Below, one piece after another: positions 1 to 8,726 of a DNA stretch of 64,000 nt. The DNA comes from Cupriavidus sp. D384. Its GTDB lineage: Bacteria > Pseudomonadota > Gammaproteobacteria > Burkholderiales > Burkholderiaceae. Positions within the stretch are counted from its first letter, which is position 1. Every line of letters starts with the position of its first letter. The translations under genes and the position numbers were made by a program. Under the pieces are notes generated by a model. It saw only the letters and a list, made by a program, of their open reading frames with translations. It ran no database searches and was not told where the DNA came from. The stretch is taken from positions 80,967 to 144,966 of the forward strand of contig NZ_BBQI01000073.1 in assembly GCF_001652915.1 (NCBI RefSeq), written 5' to 3'.

Positions 1-357
1 GTTGCGGCGACGTTGAATCATCAGCGGACAGACTGAATCGGGCACGGTTCAGGAGCGTGACGCATGGGCGCCGATGGGTCAGGAACGGAACGGAAGGAGG
101 ATTCCGGAAAGGTCCGGAGGCAGCCACGAAGGGGAATGCGGTCGGAGGTGCGCTGCAGGAGAATGCCAGGCTGCGTCGCGACCTGAGATCACGGGCGCAG
201 GGGCATGGAGACACGTCTTGCAAAAAGACGGAGAAAACGGCCGCGGAGGACTGCGGATACTGCGTGCTGCGGGAGTTGCCGGCCGCTACAACTTCCCCAC
301 TACAACCAACTGCCAACTACAAGTACTGCGGGTACTGCAAAAACCATCGAACGGCAA
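1..357. other. No supported gene at left edge
   Basis: I see no convincing gene here. Overlapping plus-strand reading frames exist (for example from 57), but they have no ribosome-binding site and run antisense into the small membrane-protein gene on the minus strand, so they look like chance frames of high-GC DNA. The stretch lies downstream of that minus-strand gene and shows no clear terminator. Confidence 0.5.
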
Positions 358-573
358 TCAGGCGTGCAGGAAACGCGGCTGGAGCACCATATCCGATGCC
401 GAGCTGCCGATACCGGTGGACGGCTCTTCCGACGAACCCAGACCAGCGAAACGGCCATGTTCCTGGGCGGTGGTCAGCAGGCCCATCGGCAGGAAGGTGG
501 CCAGCACATAGGTAACGGCGACACCCAGCGAAACAACACCGAGAGCGAGAAGGGTAAGCAGCGTGGCGTTCAT
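358..573 (-). CDS. Small single-span membrane protein, unknown function
   Basis: A 71-residue protein. Residues 3-30 form one strongly hydrophobic segment (LLTLLALGVVSLGVAVTYVL), followed by a polar tail rich in Ser, Gly and Glu, so it is probably an inner-membrane miniprotein. The ATG at 573 follows a good AGGAG ribosome-binding site. The most telling feature is a perfect member of the oxalate-regulon operator (643-657) 70 bases upstream, which places the gene in the same regulon as oxc, frc and the PanE-like gene. I do not recognise the family. A role beside an oxalate or formate transporter is a guess from regulation alone. Confidence 0.65.
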   Translation of the reverse strand: MNATLLTLLALGVVSLGVAVTYVLATFLPMGLLTTAQEHGRFAGLGSSEEPSTGIGSSASDMVLQPRFLHA

Positions 574-642
574 GAAAACTCCTAAGTCGTAAGGATCAAG
601 GTGGATTCATTATATGCTGCACTGCGAGGTCTGTAAATATTT

Positions 643-657
643 GGTATGTGATATATC
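643..657 (+). promoter_or_regulatory. Oxalate-regulon operator copy 1
   Basis: GGTATGTGATATATC, an exact consensus member of the 15-bp imperfect palindrome found seven times in this window. It lies 70 bases upstream of the small membrane-protein gene. A FadR/FCD-type GntR regulator would be a typical ligand for a site of this kind. Confidence 0.75.
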
Positions 658-680
658 TAGAGAGGAATCACTCTAAAAAC

Positions 681-708
681 AACAACGCACCCCGTGGGGT
701 GCGTTGTT
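681..708 (-). terminator. Rho-independent terminator of the leftward oxlT-lysR unit
   Basis: Thirteen-base perfect arms (AACAACGCACCCC and its complement) flank a two-base centre. On the minus strand the hairpin is followed by GTTTTTAG, so it should stop transcription from the LysR gene before the small-protein gene. There is no T-run on the plus side. Confidence 0.8.
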
Positions 709-821
709 CGTCTCAAAAACGTGCCGTACGGGGGCTGAATTGGCCTATTCAGGCAATAAAAGTACCGAAATCGTCGCAAAAATATTTACTGCGGCGCGGC
801 ACGTGAATCCCGCTCATTGCC

Positions 822-1733
822 CTACCCCACTTTCTTCAGCAGGCTCTGGTCGTATTCCTGCGCGCGCAGGTTGTCCCAGACCGCAGCCGCGTTGGGCTTC
901 AGCGAGCGTGCCTTGCGTCGGACCAGCATGACATTGGACGTCACCTGGGGCCGCAACGGTCGCAGGACAGCAGCGGGAGCCATGCCGCTGGCCTGCGCAC
1001 GTGACGGCACCACGCCGATACCCAGCCCCATCGCCACCATGCCGAAGATGGCCGCGAAATGCCCGAGCAGCTGCAGCGAGCCAGGCCTGACGTGATACGT
1101 GGACAAAGCACGCTCCACGGCGGGCTGGACCCCGGAGTTCTGGTCCAGCGACAGCACCGACGCATCGGCCAGCTCGCCCCACCCCAGCGATTCGCGCGAC
1201 GCCAGCGGATGGTCCGCAGGCAGCACGGCCTGGAGCGGGTCCACGCACAGCGGCTCGCAGTAGAGATCGTCGCAAGCGGCAGGATTGCTGGCGATTCCGA
1301 AATCCACCTCGCCGCTGCGCACGCTCTGCAGCACGCATTCATGCGAACGATCGCGCAGCGTGATGCCGATGCCGGGCCACGCCCTGCGGCAGCCCGCCAG
1401 CCACATCGGCACCGACATCGACGACAGCACGGGGTCGGTGGCAATCTGCACGGTGCCCTGGCTTGGCTTGCCGGTGCCATGGCTGTCGCGCAGCGTCTGC
1501 TCGACTTCCTCGATCAGATGGCAGATGCGTTGCGACAGCATTTCGCCGGCGTCAGTCAGCTCCACCTGGCGCGTGGTGCGGTCGAACAGCCGCTGGTCGA
1601 TCTCTTCTTCTAGCTCGCGCACGCTGCGGCTGATTGCCGACTGCGTGAGACCCAGTTCCGCCGCGGCGCGCGTAAAGCTTTTCTGGCGCGCTACCGCGGC
1701 AAAGGCCTTCAACTGAGGAAGCGAAACATTCAT
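822..1733 (-). CDS. LysR-type transcriptional regulator beside oxlT
   Basis: A 303-residue LysR-family protein of normal length. The N-terminal winged helix-turn-helix (about residues 1-60) contains the usual AAELGLTQSAISRSVRELEEE signature, followed by a periplasmic-binding-protein-like effector domain. The ATG at 1733 has an AAGGAG site. It lies 48 bases downstream of the antiporter gene on the same strand and probably shares its transcript, ending at the hairpin at 681-708. The context suggests sensing of oxalate or a related dicarboxylate; the ligand is not visible in the sequence. Confidence 0.9.
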   Translation of the reverse strand: MNVSLPQLKAFAAVARQKSFTRAAAELGLTQSAISRSVRELEEEIDQRLFDRTTRQVELTDAGEMLSQRICHLIEEVEQTLRDSHGTGKPSQGTVQIATDPVLSSMSVPMWLAGCRRAWPGIGITLRDRSHECVLQSVRSGEVDFGIASNPAACDDLYCEPLCVDPLQAVLPADHPLASRESLGWGELADASVLSLDQNSGVQPAVERALSTYHVRPGSLQLLGHFAAIFGMVAMGLGIGVVPSRAQASGMAPAAVLRPLRPQVTSNVMLVRRKARSLKPNAAAVWDNLRAQEYDQSLLKKVG

Positions 1734-1781
1734 GGTGCCGCTCCTTCCTTGCTGGGTACTGCAGGGGTTGGGGGGCTCAGG

Positions 1782-3125
1782 TTATTCACCCTTGCCCGTG
1801 GAAAAGCCTGCCATGTAGGTACCGGTATCGCTGACGGGCTGCGCCTCGACGTGGCCCGTGATAAAGCGGCGGCGCATCGGCTGCAGCACGAACTTGGCCG
1901 ACAGCCCCGCCGCCACGGTCATCACGGCCGCCACGGCAAACACCAGGTTCCAGCCACCCGTATGCGACAGCACCGATGCCACCGGCACCAGCAGCGCAGC
2001 CGTGCCCTTTGCCGTGTAGAGCGTGCCGGCGTTGGCCGCGGCAAACTTGCTACCGAACGTATCGGCACACAGCGCCGGGAAGATCGAGAAGATCTCGCCC
2101 CAGAACAGGAACGTCAGCGCGGCGAACAGCATGAACATATAGGGGTCGTGGCCGAACTTCATCAGGCCGATCAGCGACAGCCCTTCGCCGATAAAGATCA
2201 GGAACATCGTATTTTCCCGACCAATGCGGTCCGAGACGAAGCCGCACAGCGGACGCGTCAGCCCGTTGCACAGGTTGTCGATCGACAGCGTCATCGTCAG
2301 CAGCGGCAGCGTCATGCCCAGCATCGTCACCGGCATCGTCGCAAACCCGAAGTCCTTGGCGATGGGGCCCAGTTGCGCGGTGGCCATGATGCCGCCCGCC
2401 GCCACGGCCACGAACGAGATGTAGATCACCCAGAACACCGGAGTGCGCACCATCTGCCCAGGCGTGAATTCCACCGGGTTGGTCAGGATCTTCTTGTTGG
2501 CCACCAGCCCCTTGGGCGGCTGCGGCTTCACCAGCAGCAGGGCCATGATGAAGATCAGTACGCCCTGCAGGATGCCGAACGTGAAGAACGCGTTCTCATA
2601 ACCCGTCTTCTGGATCATGTTGGCGATGGGGATCACCGTCAGCGCCGAACCCGCGCCAAAGCCGGCGGCGGTCAGGCCGGCGGCCAGGCCACGCTTGTCC
2701 GGGAACCACTTCAGCGCATTGCCCACGCAAGTGCCATAGACGCCGCCCGCGCCGATACCGGCGATCACCGCCGCCGCGTAGAGCATCGGCAGCGACGTGG
2801 CATAGGAATTCATGACCCACGCCAGCCCCGCGCAGATTGCGCCGCCGGCCACCACGGGGCGCGGGCCAAACTTGTCCACGAGCCAGCCTTCCAGCGGCAC
2901 GAGCCAGGTTTCAGTGACGATAAAAATGGAAAAGGCGATCTGGATCGCAGATTCGCCCCAATGATGCTTCGCGTTCATAGGTGTTACGAACAACGTCCAG
3001 CCATACTGGAGGTTCGCCACCAGGCCCATACAGAGCACGCCGATAAATAGCTGGAACCAGCGGTTGCGGAGCAATCCGCCGTTGGAATTGCCCATGGCGG
3101 GGCCTGCCGCATTGATGTGCGCCAT
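1782..3125 (-). CDS. oxlT: Oxalate/formate antiporter (MFS)
   Basis: A 447-residue MFS carrier with about 12 membrane segments, close in length and pattern to the oxalate:formate antiporter family (OxlT, TIGR04259-like). The family imports oxalate in exchange for formate, the product of oxalyl-CoA decarboxylation. A lysine in a late helix (TLYTAKGTAA) matches the position of the conserved substrate-binding lysine of OxlT. The start at 3125 follows GGAGAC; the upstream in-frame extension lacks hydrophobic or conserved sequence. Transcribed divergently from the LysR gene at 3340, with a CATAA-N9-TTATG dyad between them. No 15-bp operator was seen upstream, so control is probably through LysR. 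Confidence 0.88.
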   Translation of the reverse strand: MAHINAAGPAMGNSNGGLLRNRWFQLFIGVLCMGLVANLQYGWTLFVTPMNAKHHWGESAIQIAFSIFIVTETWLVPLEGWLVDKFGPRPVVAGGAICAGLAWVMNSYATSLPMLYAAAVIAGIGAGGVYGTCVGNALKWFPDKRGLAAGLTAAGFGAGSALTVIPIANMIQKTGYENAFFTFGILQGVLIFIMALLLVKPQPPKGLVANKKILTNPVEFTPGQMVRTPVFWVIYISFVAVAAGGIMATAQLGPIAKDFGFATMPVTMLGMTLPLLTMTLSIDNLCNGLTRPLCGFVSDRIGRENTMFLIFIGEGLSLIGLMKFGHDPYMFMLFAALTFLFWGEIFSIFPALCADTFGSKFAAANAGTLYTAKGTAALLVPVASVLSHTGGWNLVFAVAAVMTVAAGLSAKFVLQPMRRRFITGHVEAQPVSDTGTYMAGFSTGKGE

Positions 3126-3281
3126 GTCGTGTCTCCTTGCATTAGTGTCATGCGCGCTCTGCGGCGCGCGTGGTGGGCTTGGCCTTGGGGGGACGCCCGC
3201 TTTCACTACTGAATGAGCGCGCCTGACATTGCGGCACGTGTATTCGTGGATTGATGCTACTTCAAACTTAGATCAGCACAG

Positions 3282-3300
3282 CATAAAGTTTTTTATTATG
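3282..3300. promoter_or_regulatory. CATAA-N9-TTATG dyad between oxlT and lysR
   Basis: A five-base inverted repeat in the AT-rich gap between the divergent oxlT and LysR genes, where a LysR autoregulatory and activation site is expected. A similar CATAA-N8-TTATG dyad occurs at 4295-4312, downstream of the same LysR gene. The assignment as a LysR box is inference. Confidence 0.45.
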
Positions 3301-3339
3301 ATCATTGACGATCCTTTATAGATTGCAGGATATCGTGCA

Positions 3340-4299
3340 ATGAAAAACGCCACGCTGCGCCAGCTGAAAGTCTTCGAAACGGTGGCCCGCCACCTGAGCT
3401 TCTCGCGCGCGGCCGAAGAGCTGCATCTCACGCAACCTGCTGTTTCTACACAGGTTCGGCAGCTTGAGCTGCATGTCGGGCTGCCCCTCTTCGAGCAGCT
3501 CGGCAAGCGCATTTTCCTGACGCCGGCCGGCACCGAAATGCTCCACTACAGCCGCAGCATCATTCAGCAATTTCGTGAAGCCGAAGACGCAATGGCGCAG
3601 CTTAAGGGTATTTCCGGAGGCCGCCTGAACGTTGCCGTGATCAGTGCGGGCGACTATTTCTTTCCCCGCCTGCTGGCCGAATTCATGAATCGGCATGAGT
3701 CGGTCACATTGAATCTTGCAGTGCACAACCGCGAGGAACTGCTGCACCAGCTAGCGGGCAACCTGACCGACCTGGCAGTCATGGTACGCCCGCCCGAGGG
3801 CGTGGACACCATTGCCGAATCGTTCGCCCCCCACCCCTACGTGATCGTCGCCGCGCCCAACCATCCGCTGGTGGGCCAGCGCAATATCCCGCTGGCGGGC
3901 CTGGCCGAGGAAGCGTTCGTGTCGCGCGAGAAAGGCTCGGACACCTGGAACTCGATGCAGGAAGGCTTTGCGGGCCGGCTGTCGAACCTGCGCATCGCGA
4001 TGGAGATCAAGAGTACCGAGACCATCAAGCAGGCCGTGATCGCCAACATGGGCATCGCGTTTCTGTCCGCGCACACCGTGGGCCTGGAACTGCAGACCGG
4101 CAAGCTTGCCGTGCTTGATATCGAAGGCTTCCCGGTGATGCTGAACTGGTATGTGGTCCATCGCAAGAACAAGCGCCTGCCGCCGGTTGCGCTGGCGTTC
4201 AAGCAGTTCCTGATGGAGGAAGGCCATACGCTGATCCAGCAGATCACCGGTGTCGAGGGCCTGATCCATCCCGCGAGACACCGGTCATCTCATGCATAA
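3340..4299 (+). CDS. LysR-type regulator divergent from oxlT
   Basis: A 319-residue LysR regulator of the CbbR-like subgroup (MKNATLRQLKVFETVARHLS start, helix-turn-helix AAEELHLTQPAVSTQVRQLE at about 22-41). The effector domain spans about 90-300. CbbR relatives control autotrophic or C1 metabolism and often sense metabolites such as NADPH or RuBP; here the divergent neighbour is the oxalate/formate antiporter, so formate or oxalate metabolism is the likelier target. Paired CATAA...TTATG dyads lie on both sides of the gene. Confidence 0.88.
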   Translation: MKNATLRQLKVFETVARHLSFSRAAEELHLTQPAVSTQVRQLELHVGLPLFEQLGKRIFLTPAGTEMLHYSRSIIQQFREAEDAMAQLKGISGGRLNVAVISAGDYFFPRLLAEFMNRHESVTLNLAVHNREELLHQLAGNLTDLAVMVRPPEGVDTIAESFAPHPYVIVAAPNHPLVGQRNIPLAGLAEEAFVSREKGSDTWNSMQEGFAGRLSNLRIAMEIKSTETIKQAVIANMGIAFLSAHTVGLELQTGKLAVLDIEGFPVMLNWYVVHRKNKRLPPVALAFKQFLMEEGHTLIQQITGVEGLIHPARHRSSHA

Positions 4300-4338
4300 G
4301 CAATGACTTATGATTTTTCGATAAAACTTTAATTATCG
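4295..4338. promoter_or_regulatory. Two adjacent dyads upstream of the 4408 gene
   Basis: CATAA-N8-TTATG (4295-4312, overlapping the LysR stop codon) is followed by CGATAA-N8-TTATCG (4319-4338). They fill the AT-rich leader of the next gene and resemble the dyad in the oxlT-lysR gap, suggesting common control by the LysR protein. Seen in sequence; binding is inferred. Confidence 0.4.
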
Positions 4339-4407
4339 TAAATCGTTCCTCCTGTCTAAGCTTCGGACATCACACGCTGAGATGTGTGCCAACTACAGGA
4401 GACGATC

Positions 4408-4725
4408 ATGAACCACCTCCAATCCGACGCGCCCGCCACCGCCGCAATGTCGACGGCCGTCCGCGAGATGCGCCACGTTGATCGTGAGGTCCAGCTGGCC
4501 GCCTACAATGCCGCATTCACCGAACTGGGCCTGCGTTTCCGCTGGGACGCGCCGATGTTCGAATGGCTGTGCGGCATCGAATGCGAGAAGGCGCGCGTCA
4601 CGCGCTATATCGAGCAGTACCATGCCCACCTGCTGAACGCCTACGATGCGCCGTTCCTGAGCCAGCTGATCTTCGACAAGAAGAACGAGTACCTGCGTGG
4701 CATGGCCGGCGCTGGCGCGAACTAG
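4408..4725 (+). CDS. Conserved hypothetical protein, 105 aa
   Basis: Start at 4408 chosen for its AGGAG site (ACAGGAGACGATC); the longer frame from 4384 lacks one. The protein is soluble and largely helical, with a Trp-rich centre (FRWDAPMFEWLCGIECEKARVTRYIEQYHAHL) and no recognised catalytic motif. Two dyads that may be LysR sites precede it, linking it to the LysR/oxlT control circuit. It ends at a strong hairpin shared with the convergent synthetase gene. Function unknown. Confidence 0.7.
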   Translation: MNHLQSDAPATAAMSTAVREMRHVDREVQLAAYNAAFTELGLRFRWDAPMFEWLCGIECEKARVTRYIEQYHAHLLNAYDAPFLSQLIFDKKNEYLRGMAGAGAN

Positions 4726-4748
4726 ATTCCCGCGCATCGCCAGAGCGA

Positions 4749-4780
4749 CAAGGGCCCCGTCACGGGGCCCTTGGCTTTTC
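4749..4780. terminator. Bidirectional terminator between convergent genes
   Basis: Twelve-base perfect arms CAAGGGCCCCGT / ACGGGGCCCTTG with a following GGCTTTTC on the plus strand. It separates the 105-aa gene from the end of the acyl-CoA synthetase gene. Confidence 0.7.
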
Positions 4781-4806
4781 TACGATCTCCTTCGTCAACC
4801 GCTGCC

Positions 4807-6936
4807 TCAGATCTTCCCGGCGCCGCGCGCCCACTTGTACTTGGCCCCCAGCACCGCCACCGGGATTTCCGTCGAGTATGCGTAGGCCGGCACGCCGTGC
4901 GCGTACAGGTATTCGGCCGCTTCCTCCACCTGCACGTCTCCGGCCAGCGACGCCACGATCGGCTTCTCGATACCCAGCGCCTTCATTTCCTCCTTGACCT
5001 CGATCACGAGCCTGGCAAACACCATCGGCGGCGTGATGATCGTGTGCCAGTAGCCCAGGATGATCGCGTGGATGCGCGGCTCCTCCAGGCCCAGCCTGAT
5101 CGTGTTCTTGTAGGTCGAAGGTGGCTCGCCACCGGTGATGTCCACCGGGTTGCCCGCCGCGCCGAACGGCGGGATGAACTTGCGGAATGCGGCGTCCAGA
5201 TCCTCGGGCATGCCCATCAGCGACAGGCCGTTGTCCACGCAGGCATCTGACAGCAGCACGCCCGAACCACCCGCGCCGGTGATGATCACCACGTTCTCGC
5301 CCCTGGGCGTCGGCAGCTTTGGAATGCCCCGCGCGAATTCCAGCAGATCGCGCAGCGAGCGGGCACGGATTACGCCGGCCTGCCTGAATACGTCCTCGTA
5401 GATCTTGTCATTGCCGGCCAGCGCGCCCGTGTGCGAGCTGGCCGCCCGGGCGCCCAGGCTGGTACGGCCCGCCTTGAGCACCACCACCGGCTTCTTCTGC
5501 GAAACGCGGCGGGCCGCTTCGGCAAACGCCCGGCCATCCTTCAGGTCTTCGCAATGCTGGGCAATGATCTCGGTGTTCTCGTCCTGCTCGAAGAACGTCA
5601 GCAGATCGTCTTCGTCGATATCCGATTTGTTGCCCAGGCCTACGATGGCCGACACGCCCATCTTGGCCGACCGCGAGAAACCGATGATCGCCATGCCGAT
5701 GCCGCCCGACTGCGACGACAGGGCCGCCTTGCCCTTCACGTCGTACGGCGTGCAGAACGTGGCACAGAGGTTCTTCGGCGTGTAGTAGAAACCGTAAATA
5801 TTCGGCCCCATCAGGCGGATGTCGTGCTTGCGCGCGATCGCCACGATCTCCTCCTGGCCCGCGACGTTGCCCGTTTCGGCAAACCCCGATGGAATCAGCA
5901 CGGCGCCCGGGATGCCCTTCCTGCCAACTTCCTCCAGCGCCTGCGCCACGAACTTGGCGGGAATGGCAAAGACGGCCACGTCGACGTCGCCCGGCACATC
6001 GAGCACGCTCTTGTAGGCCGCCATGCCCATGATCTCCCCGGCCTTGGGGTGGATCGGGTAGATCTTGCCCTGATAGCCGCCATTGATCAGGTTCTTCATC
6101 ACCGAATTGCCAATCTTGCCGTCCTCGGCCGAAGCACCGATCACGGCCACGGTATCGGGCTTCATGATGCGGTTCATCTGGCGCACGATGTCTTCCTGGC
6201 TCGGGCGATATTTCTCCGGCTGCGGCGAGTGGTCGACCACGATCCGCACGTCGGCGGCAATCGCGCCGCTGGCGCTGGCGAAGACCGGGTTCAGGTCCAG
6301 TTCGGAAATTTCCGGGAAATCACTGACCAGCTCCGACACGCGCTGGATCATGCCCGCCAGTGCTTCGCGGTTGGCCGGTTCGGCGCCGCGCACGCCCTTG
6401 AGCACTTCGGCGGCGGCAATGCCGTCGAGCATCGACAGCGCGTCATCGGACGAAGCCGGCGCCATGCGGAACGTGATGTCCTTGAGCACCTCCACCAACA
6501 CGCCACCCAGGCCAAACGCCACCAGCTTGCCGAACGACGGGTCGGTCACGGCGCCGATGATGACTTCCTGTCCACCGGCGATCATCTGCTGCACCTGCAC
6601 GCCGACGATATTGGCGTCCGCCTTGTATGTCTTTGCGTTCTCGATGATCGTCAGGTAGCCCTGCTCCACCTCGGCCGCCGACTTCAGGCCCACCAGCACG
6701 CCGCCGGCCTCGGTCTTGTGCAGGATGTCGGGCGACACGATCTTGAGCACCACCGGAAATCCCATCTTGCTGGCCAGCTCGACGGCGCCCGTCGGCGACT
6801 TCGCCACGCCTTCGCCCGGCACCGAAATGCCATAGGCGTCGCAAACCAGCTTGCCCTCGGGCGCAGTCAGTGCATCGCGGCCTTCTTCCTTGACGGTCGC
6901 GAGGATCTTGCGTACCGCATCCTTGTCATGTGCCAT
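4807..6936 (-). CDS. NDP-forming acyl-CoA synthetase (ACD-type), oxalate cluster
   Basis: A 709-residue fusion. An ATP-grasp beta part (about residues 1-225) comes first, then the CoA-binding and succinyl-CoA-ligase-like alpha part (IMKPDTVAVIGAS from about 255; SHTGALAG with the phospho-histidine in the C-terminal half). The family interconverts acyl-CoA plus ADP and Pi with acid plus ATP and CoA. The start at 6936 is preceded by GGAGAC. It follows frc copy 1 by 133 bases on the same strand and is probably cotranscribed from the operator at 8412-8426. In this setting it may activate oxalate directly or recover ATP from formyl-CoA; substrate specificity cannot be read from the sequence. Confidence 0.85.
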   Translation of the reverse strand: MAHDKDAVRKILATVKEEGRDALTAPEGKLVCDAYGISVPGEGVAKSPTGAVELASKMGFPVVLKIVSPDILHKTEAGGVLVGLKSAAEVEQGYLTIIENAKTYKADANIVGVQVQQMIAGGQEVIIGAVTDPSFGKLVAFGLGGVLVEVLKDITFRMAPASSDDALSMLDGIAAAEVLKGVRGAEPANREALAGMIQRVSELVSDFPEISELDLNPVFASASGAIAADVRIVVDHSPQPEKYRPSQEDIVRQMNRIMKPDTVAVIGASAEDGKIGNSVMKNLINGGYQGKIYPIHPKAGEIMGMAAYKSVLDVPGDVDVAVFAIPAKFVAQALEEVGRKGIPGAVLIPSGFAETGNVAGQEEIVAIARKHDIRLMGPNIYGFYYTPKNLCATFCTPYDVKGKAALSSQSGGIGMAIIGFSRSAKMGVSAIVGLGNKSDIDEDDLLTFFEQDENTEIIAQHCEDLKDGRAFAEAARRVSQKKPVVVLKAGRTSLGARAASSHTGALAGNDKIYEDVFRQAGVIRARSLRDLLEFARGIPKLPTPRGENVVIITGAGGSGVLLSDACVDNGLSLMGMPEDLDAAFRKFIPPFGAAGNPVDITGGEPPSTYKNTIRLGLEEPRIHAIILGYWHTIITPPMVFARLVIEVKEEMKALGIEKPIVASLAGDVQVEEAAEYLYAHGVPAYAYSTEIPVAVLGAKYKWARGAGKI

Positions 6937-7069
6937 GTCAGGTCTCCATCTGTATCGGGCGGGATCTCCGCCAATATTGAGGCGTGCAAAAGGGCAGACG
7001 CCCCGCGTCGGTTGACGCAGGCGGCGTGCGGACTGCTCTGGAGAAAATTTCGGGAAGTACCGGGCGGCG

Positions 7070-8302
7070 CTAGACCGCTCCGGCCGCCTTGAGCGCGGCA
7101 ATCTGTGCCGGGGTGCGGCCCAGCCATTCGAGCACTTCATCGGTGTGCTCACCCAGCAACGGCGAGCGCTCGACTTCCACCGGCGAATCGGACAGCATGA
7201 TCGGGCACCCCAGCTGTACGTACTTGCCGCGCTGCGGGTGATCCAGCTCCACCAGGTAGCCGCGCTCGTACAGCGAGCCGTCCTCGATCAGGTCCTTCAT
7301 CGAGAGGATCGGGCCGCACGGCACGTCCACGTCGTTCAGGGCCGCCATGACCTCGAACTTGGTCCTGGTCCGGGTCCACTTCTCGACCACGCCAAAGCAT
7401 TCGCCCAGGATCTTCAGGCGGGCCTCCGGCGTGGCGAAGTTCGGATGCGTGATCAGGTCTTCGCGCCCGCACAGGCGCATCAGGGGCTCCCAGCCCTGCG
7501 GCTGGATGATGACGTACACATAATCGTTGGCCCCACCCGGCGAACAGCGCAGCGCGGCACCGGGCTGGCCGCCGCCCGACGCGTTGCCGGCGCGCGGCAC
7601 GAAATCGCCGAACTCCTGGTTCGGATATTCCTTGAGCGGGCCGGCCGCGAGCCGCTGCTGATCACGCAACTTCACACGGCACAGGTTCAGCACCGAATCC
7701 TGCATGGCCACTTCCACGCGCTGTCCGCGGCCGGACTTCTCGCGATGCAGCAGTGCGGCCAGGATGCCCACCACGCAATGCACCCCCGTGCCCGAGTCAC
7801 CGATCTGCGCGCCGGTCACGGTGGGCTCGCCGTCGTCGGCGCCTGTGGTGCTGGCCGATCCGCCCATGCACTGGGCCACATTCTCGTAGGCCTTGCAGTC
7901 GACATAAGGGCCGGGGCCAAAGCCCTTGATCGAGGCGTAGATCAGACGCGGGTTCAACATCTGGATGCGGTCCCAATCGAAGCCGGCACGGTCCAGCACG
8001 CCCGGCCCGAAGTTCTCGACCAGCACATCGCACCGCTGCACCAGTTCCTCGAGCAAGGCCTTCCCCTCGGGCGTCTTCATATTGAGGGTCACGCTGCGCT
8101 TGTTGGAGTTCAGCATCGTGAAGTAGAGGCTGTCCGCGTTCGGCACGTCGCGCAACTGGCTGCGCGTGATGTCGCCCCGGCCGGGCAGTTCTACCTTGAT
8201 CACATCGGCACCCAGCCAGGCCATCAGTTGCGTGGCCGACGGGCCGGCCTGCACATGGGTCATGTCCAGGATGCGAACTCCTTCCAGAGCCTTGTTGTTC
8301 AT
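7070..8302 (-). CDS. frc: CoA transferase, formyl-CoA:oxalate type (copy 1)
   Basis: A 410-residue class III CoA transferase. Residue D169 (IGDSGTG) matches the catalytic Asp169 of formyl-CoA transferase, and the glycine loop GGGQPG is present. The start at 8302 follows GGAGAC. It is much closer to copy 3 (15799-17046) than to the classical Frc at 11530-12780, so it may use another donor such as succinyl-CoA or acetyl-CoA, as known for UctC and YfdE. Divergent from the SucCD-like pair across a 424-base gap that carries one operator for each side. Confidence 0.88.
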   Translation of the reverse strand: MNNKALEGVRILDMTHVQAGPSATQLMAWLGADVIKVELPGRGDITRSQLRDVPNADSLYFTMLNSNKRSVTLNMKTPEGKALLEELVQRCDVLVENFGPGVLDRAGFDWDRIQMLNPRLIYASIKGFGPGPYVDCKAYENVAQCMGGSASTTGADDGEPTVTGAQIGDSGTGVHCVVGILAALLHREKSGRGQRVEVAMQDSVLNLCRVKLRDQQRLAAGPLKEYPNQEFGDFVPRAGNASGGGQPGAALRCSPGGANDYVYVIIQPQGWEPLMRLCGREDLITHPNFATPEARLKILGECFGVVEKWTRTRTKFEVMAALNDVDVPCGPILSMKDLIEDGSLYERGYLVELDHPQRGKYVQLGCPIMLSDSPVEVERSPLLGEHTDEVLEWLGRTPAQIAALKAAGAV

Positions 8303-8411
8303 GGCGTTGTCTCCTTGAGTATTCTCGTGAAGGCAATGTCTATGCGGCCGGTCTGACTTGTTCGACCGGGATGCACCATTCGCGCCGCGCGGCGTCGACC
8401 TTGCTAAACAC

Positions 8412-8426
8412 CGTATGTGATATATC
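8412..8426 (+). promoter_or_regulatory. Oxalate-regulon operator copy 2
   Basis: CGTATGTGATATATC, 14 of 15 bases as in copy 1, located 110 bases upstream of frc copy 1. Confidence 0.75.
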
Positions 8427-8541
8427 ACCACGCAACAAGAAGAAAATCGGCAGAACGCCAACTTTCGGTGCCGCGCCGCACCAAATCGGCGCCTTCCTAT
8501 CCGCGAAAACCCGCAACAAAGAAAGCTTTGCGATCAATCGC

Positions 8542-8582
8542 GCATGATTGATGCGGTGGGCTTGTCATCGCATCAATCATGC
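8542..8582. repeat. 14-bp perfect inverted repeat in divergent promoter region
   Basis: Arms GCATGATTGATGCG (8542-8555) and CGCATCAATCATGC (8569-8582) with a 13-base spacer, between the operators of frc and the SucCD-like genes. There is no T-run on either side, so it is more likely a protein-binding site or an insulating hairpin than a terminator. Confidence 0.7.
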
Positions 8583-8635
8583 TTGCGACAAGCTCATCCG
8601 AGCACCTTGTGAGGCACTTTTTTGTGGATTTTGTT

Positions 8636-8650
8636 GATATATTACATACC
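8636..8650 (-). promoter_or_regulatory. Oxalate-regulon operator copy 3
   Basis: GATATATTACATACC, which on the minus strand reads exactly as copy 4. Located 77 bases upstream of the GTG start of the SucC-like gene. Confidence 0.75.
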
Positions 8651-8726
8651 ATATTTTAGGCTACAAAAAACTAGAACAACGGACACCGCCCTGCGCCACC
8701 CTGGCGCATCCCAAGCGAGGAGACAC

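Noticed and set aside
57..585. Three overlapping plus-strand frames
   Set aside because: They lack ribosome-binding sites and run antisense to the small membrane-protein gene, which has a good site and an operator.
5431..7092. 553-aa plus-strand frame rich in His, Arg and Ala
   Set aside because: Antisense shadow of the acyl-CoA synthetase gene; the composition is typical of complementary frames in high-GC DNA.
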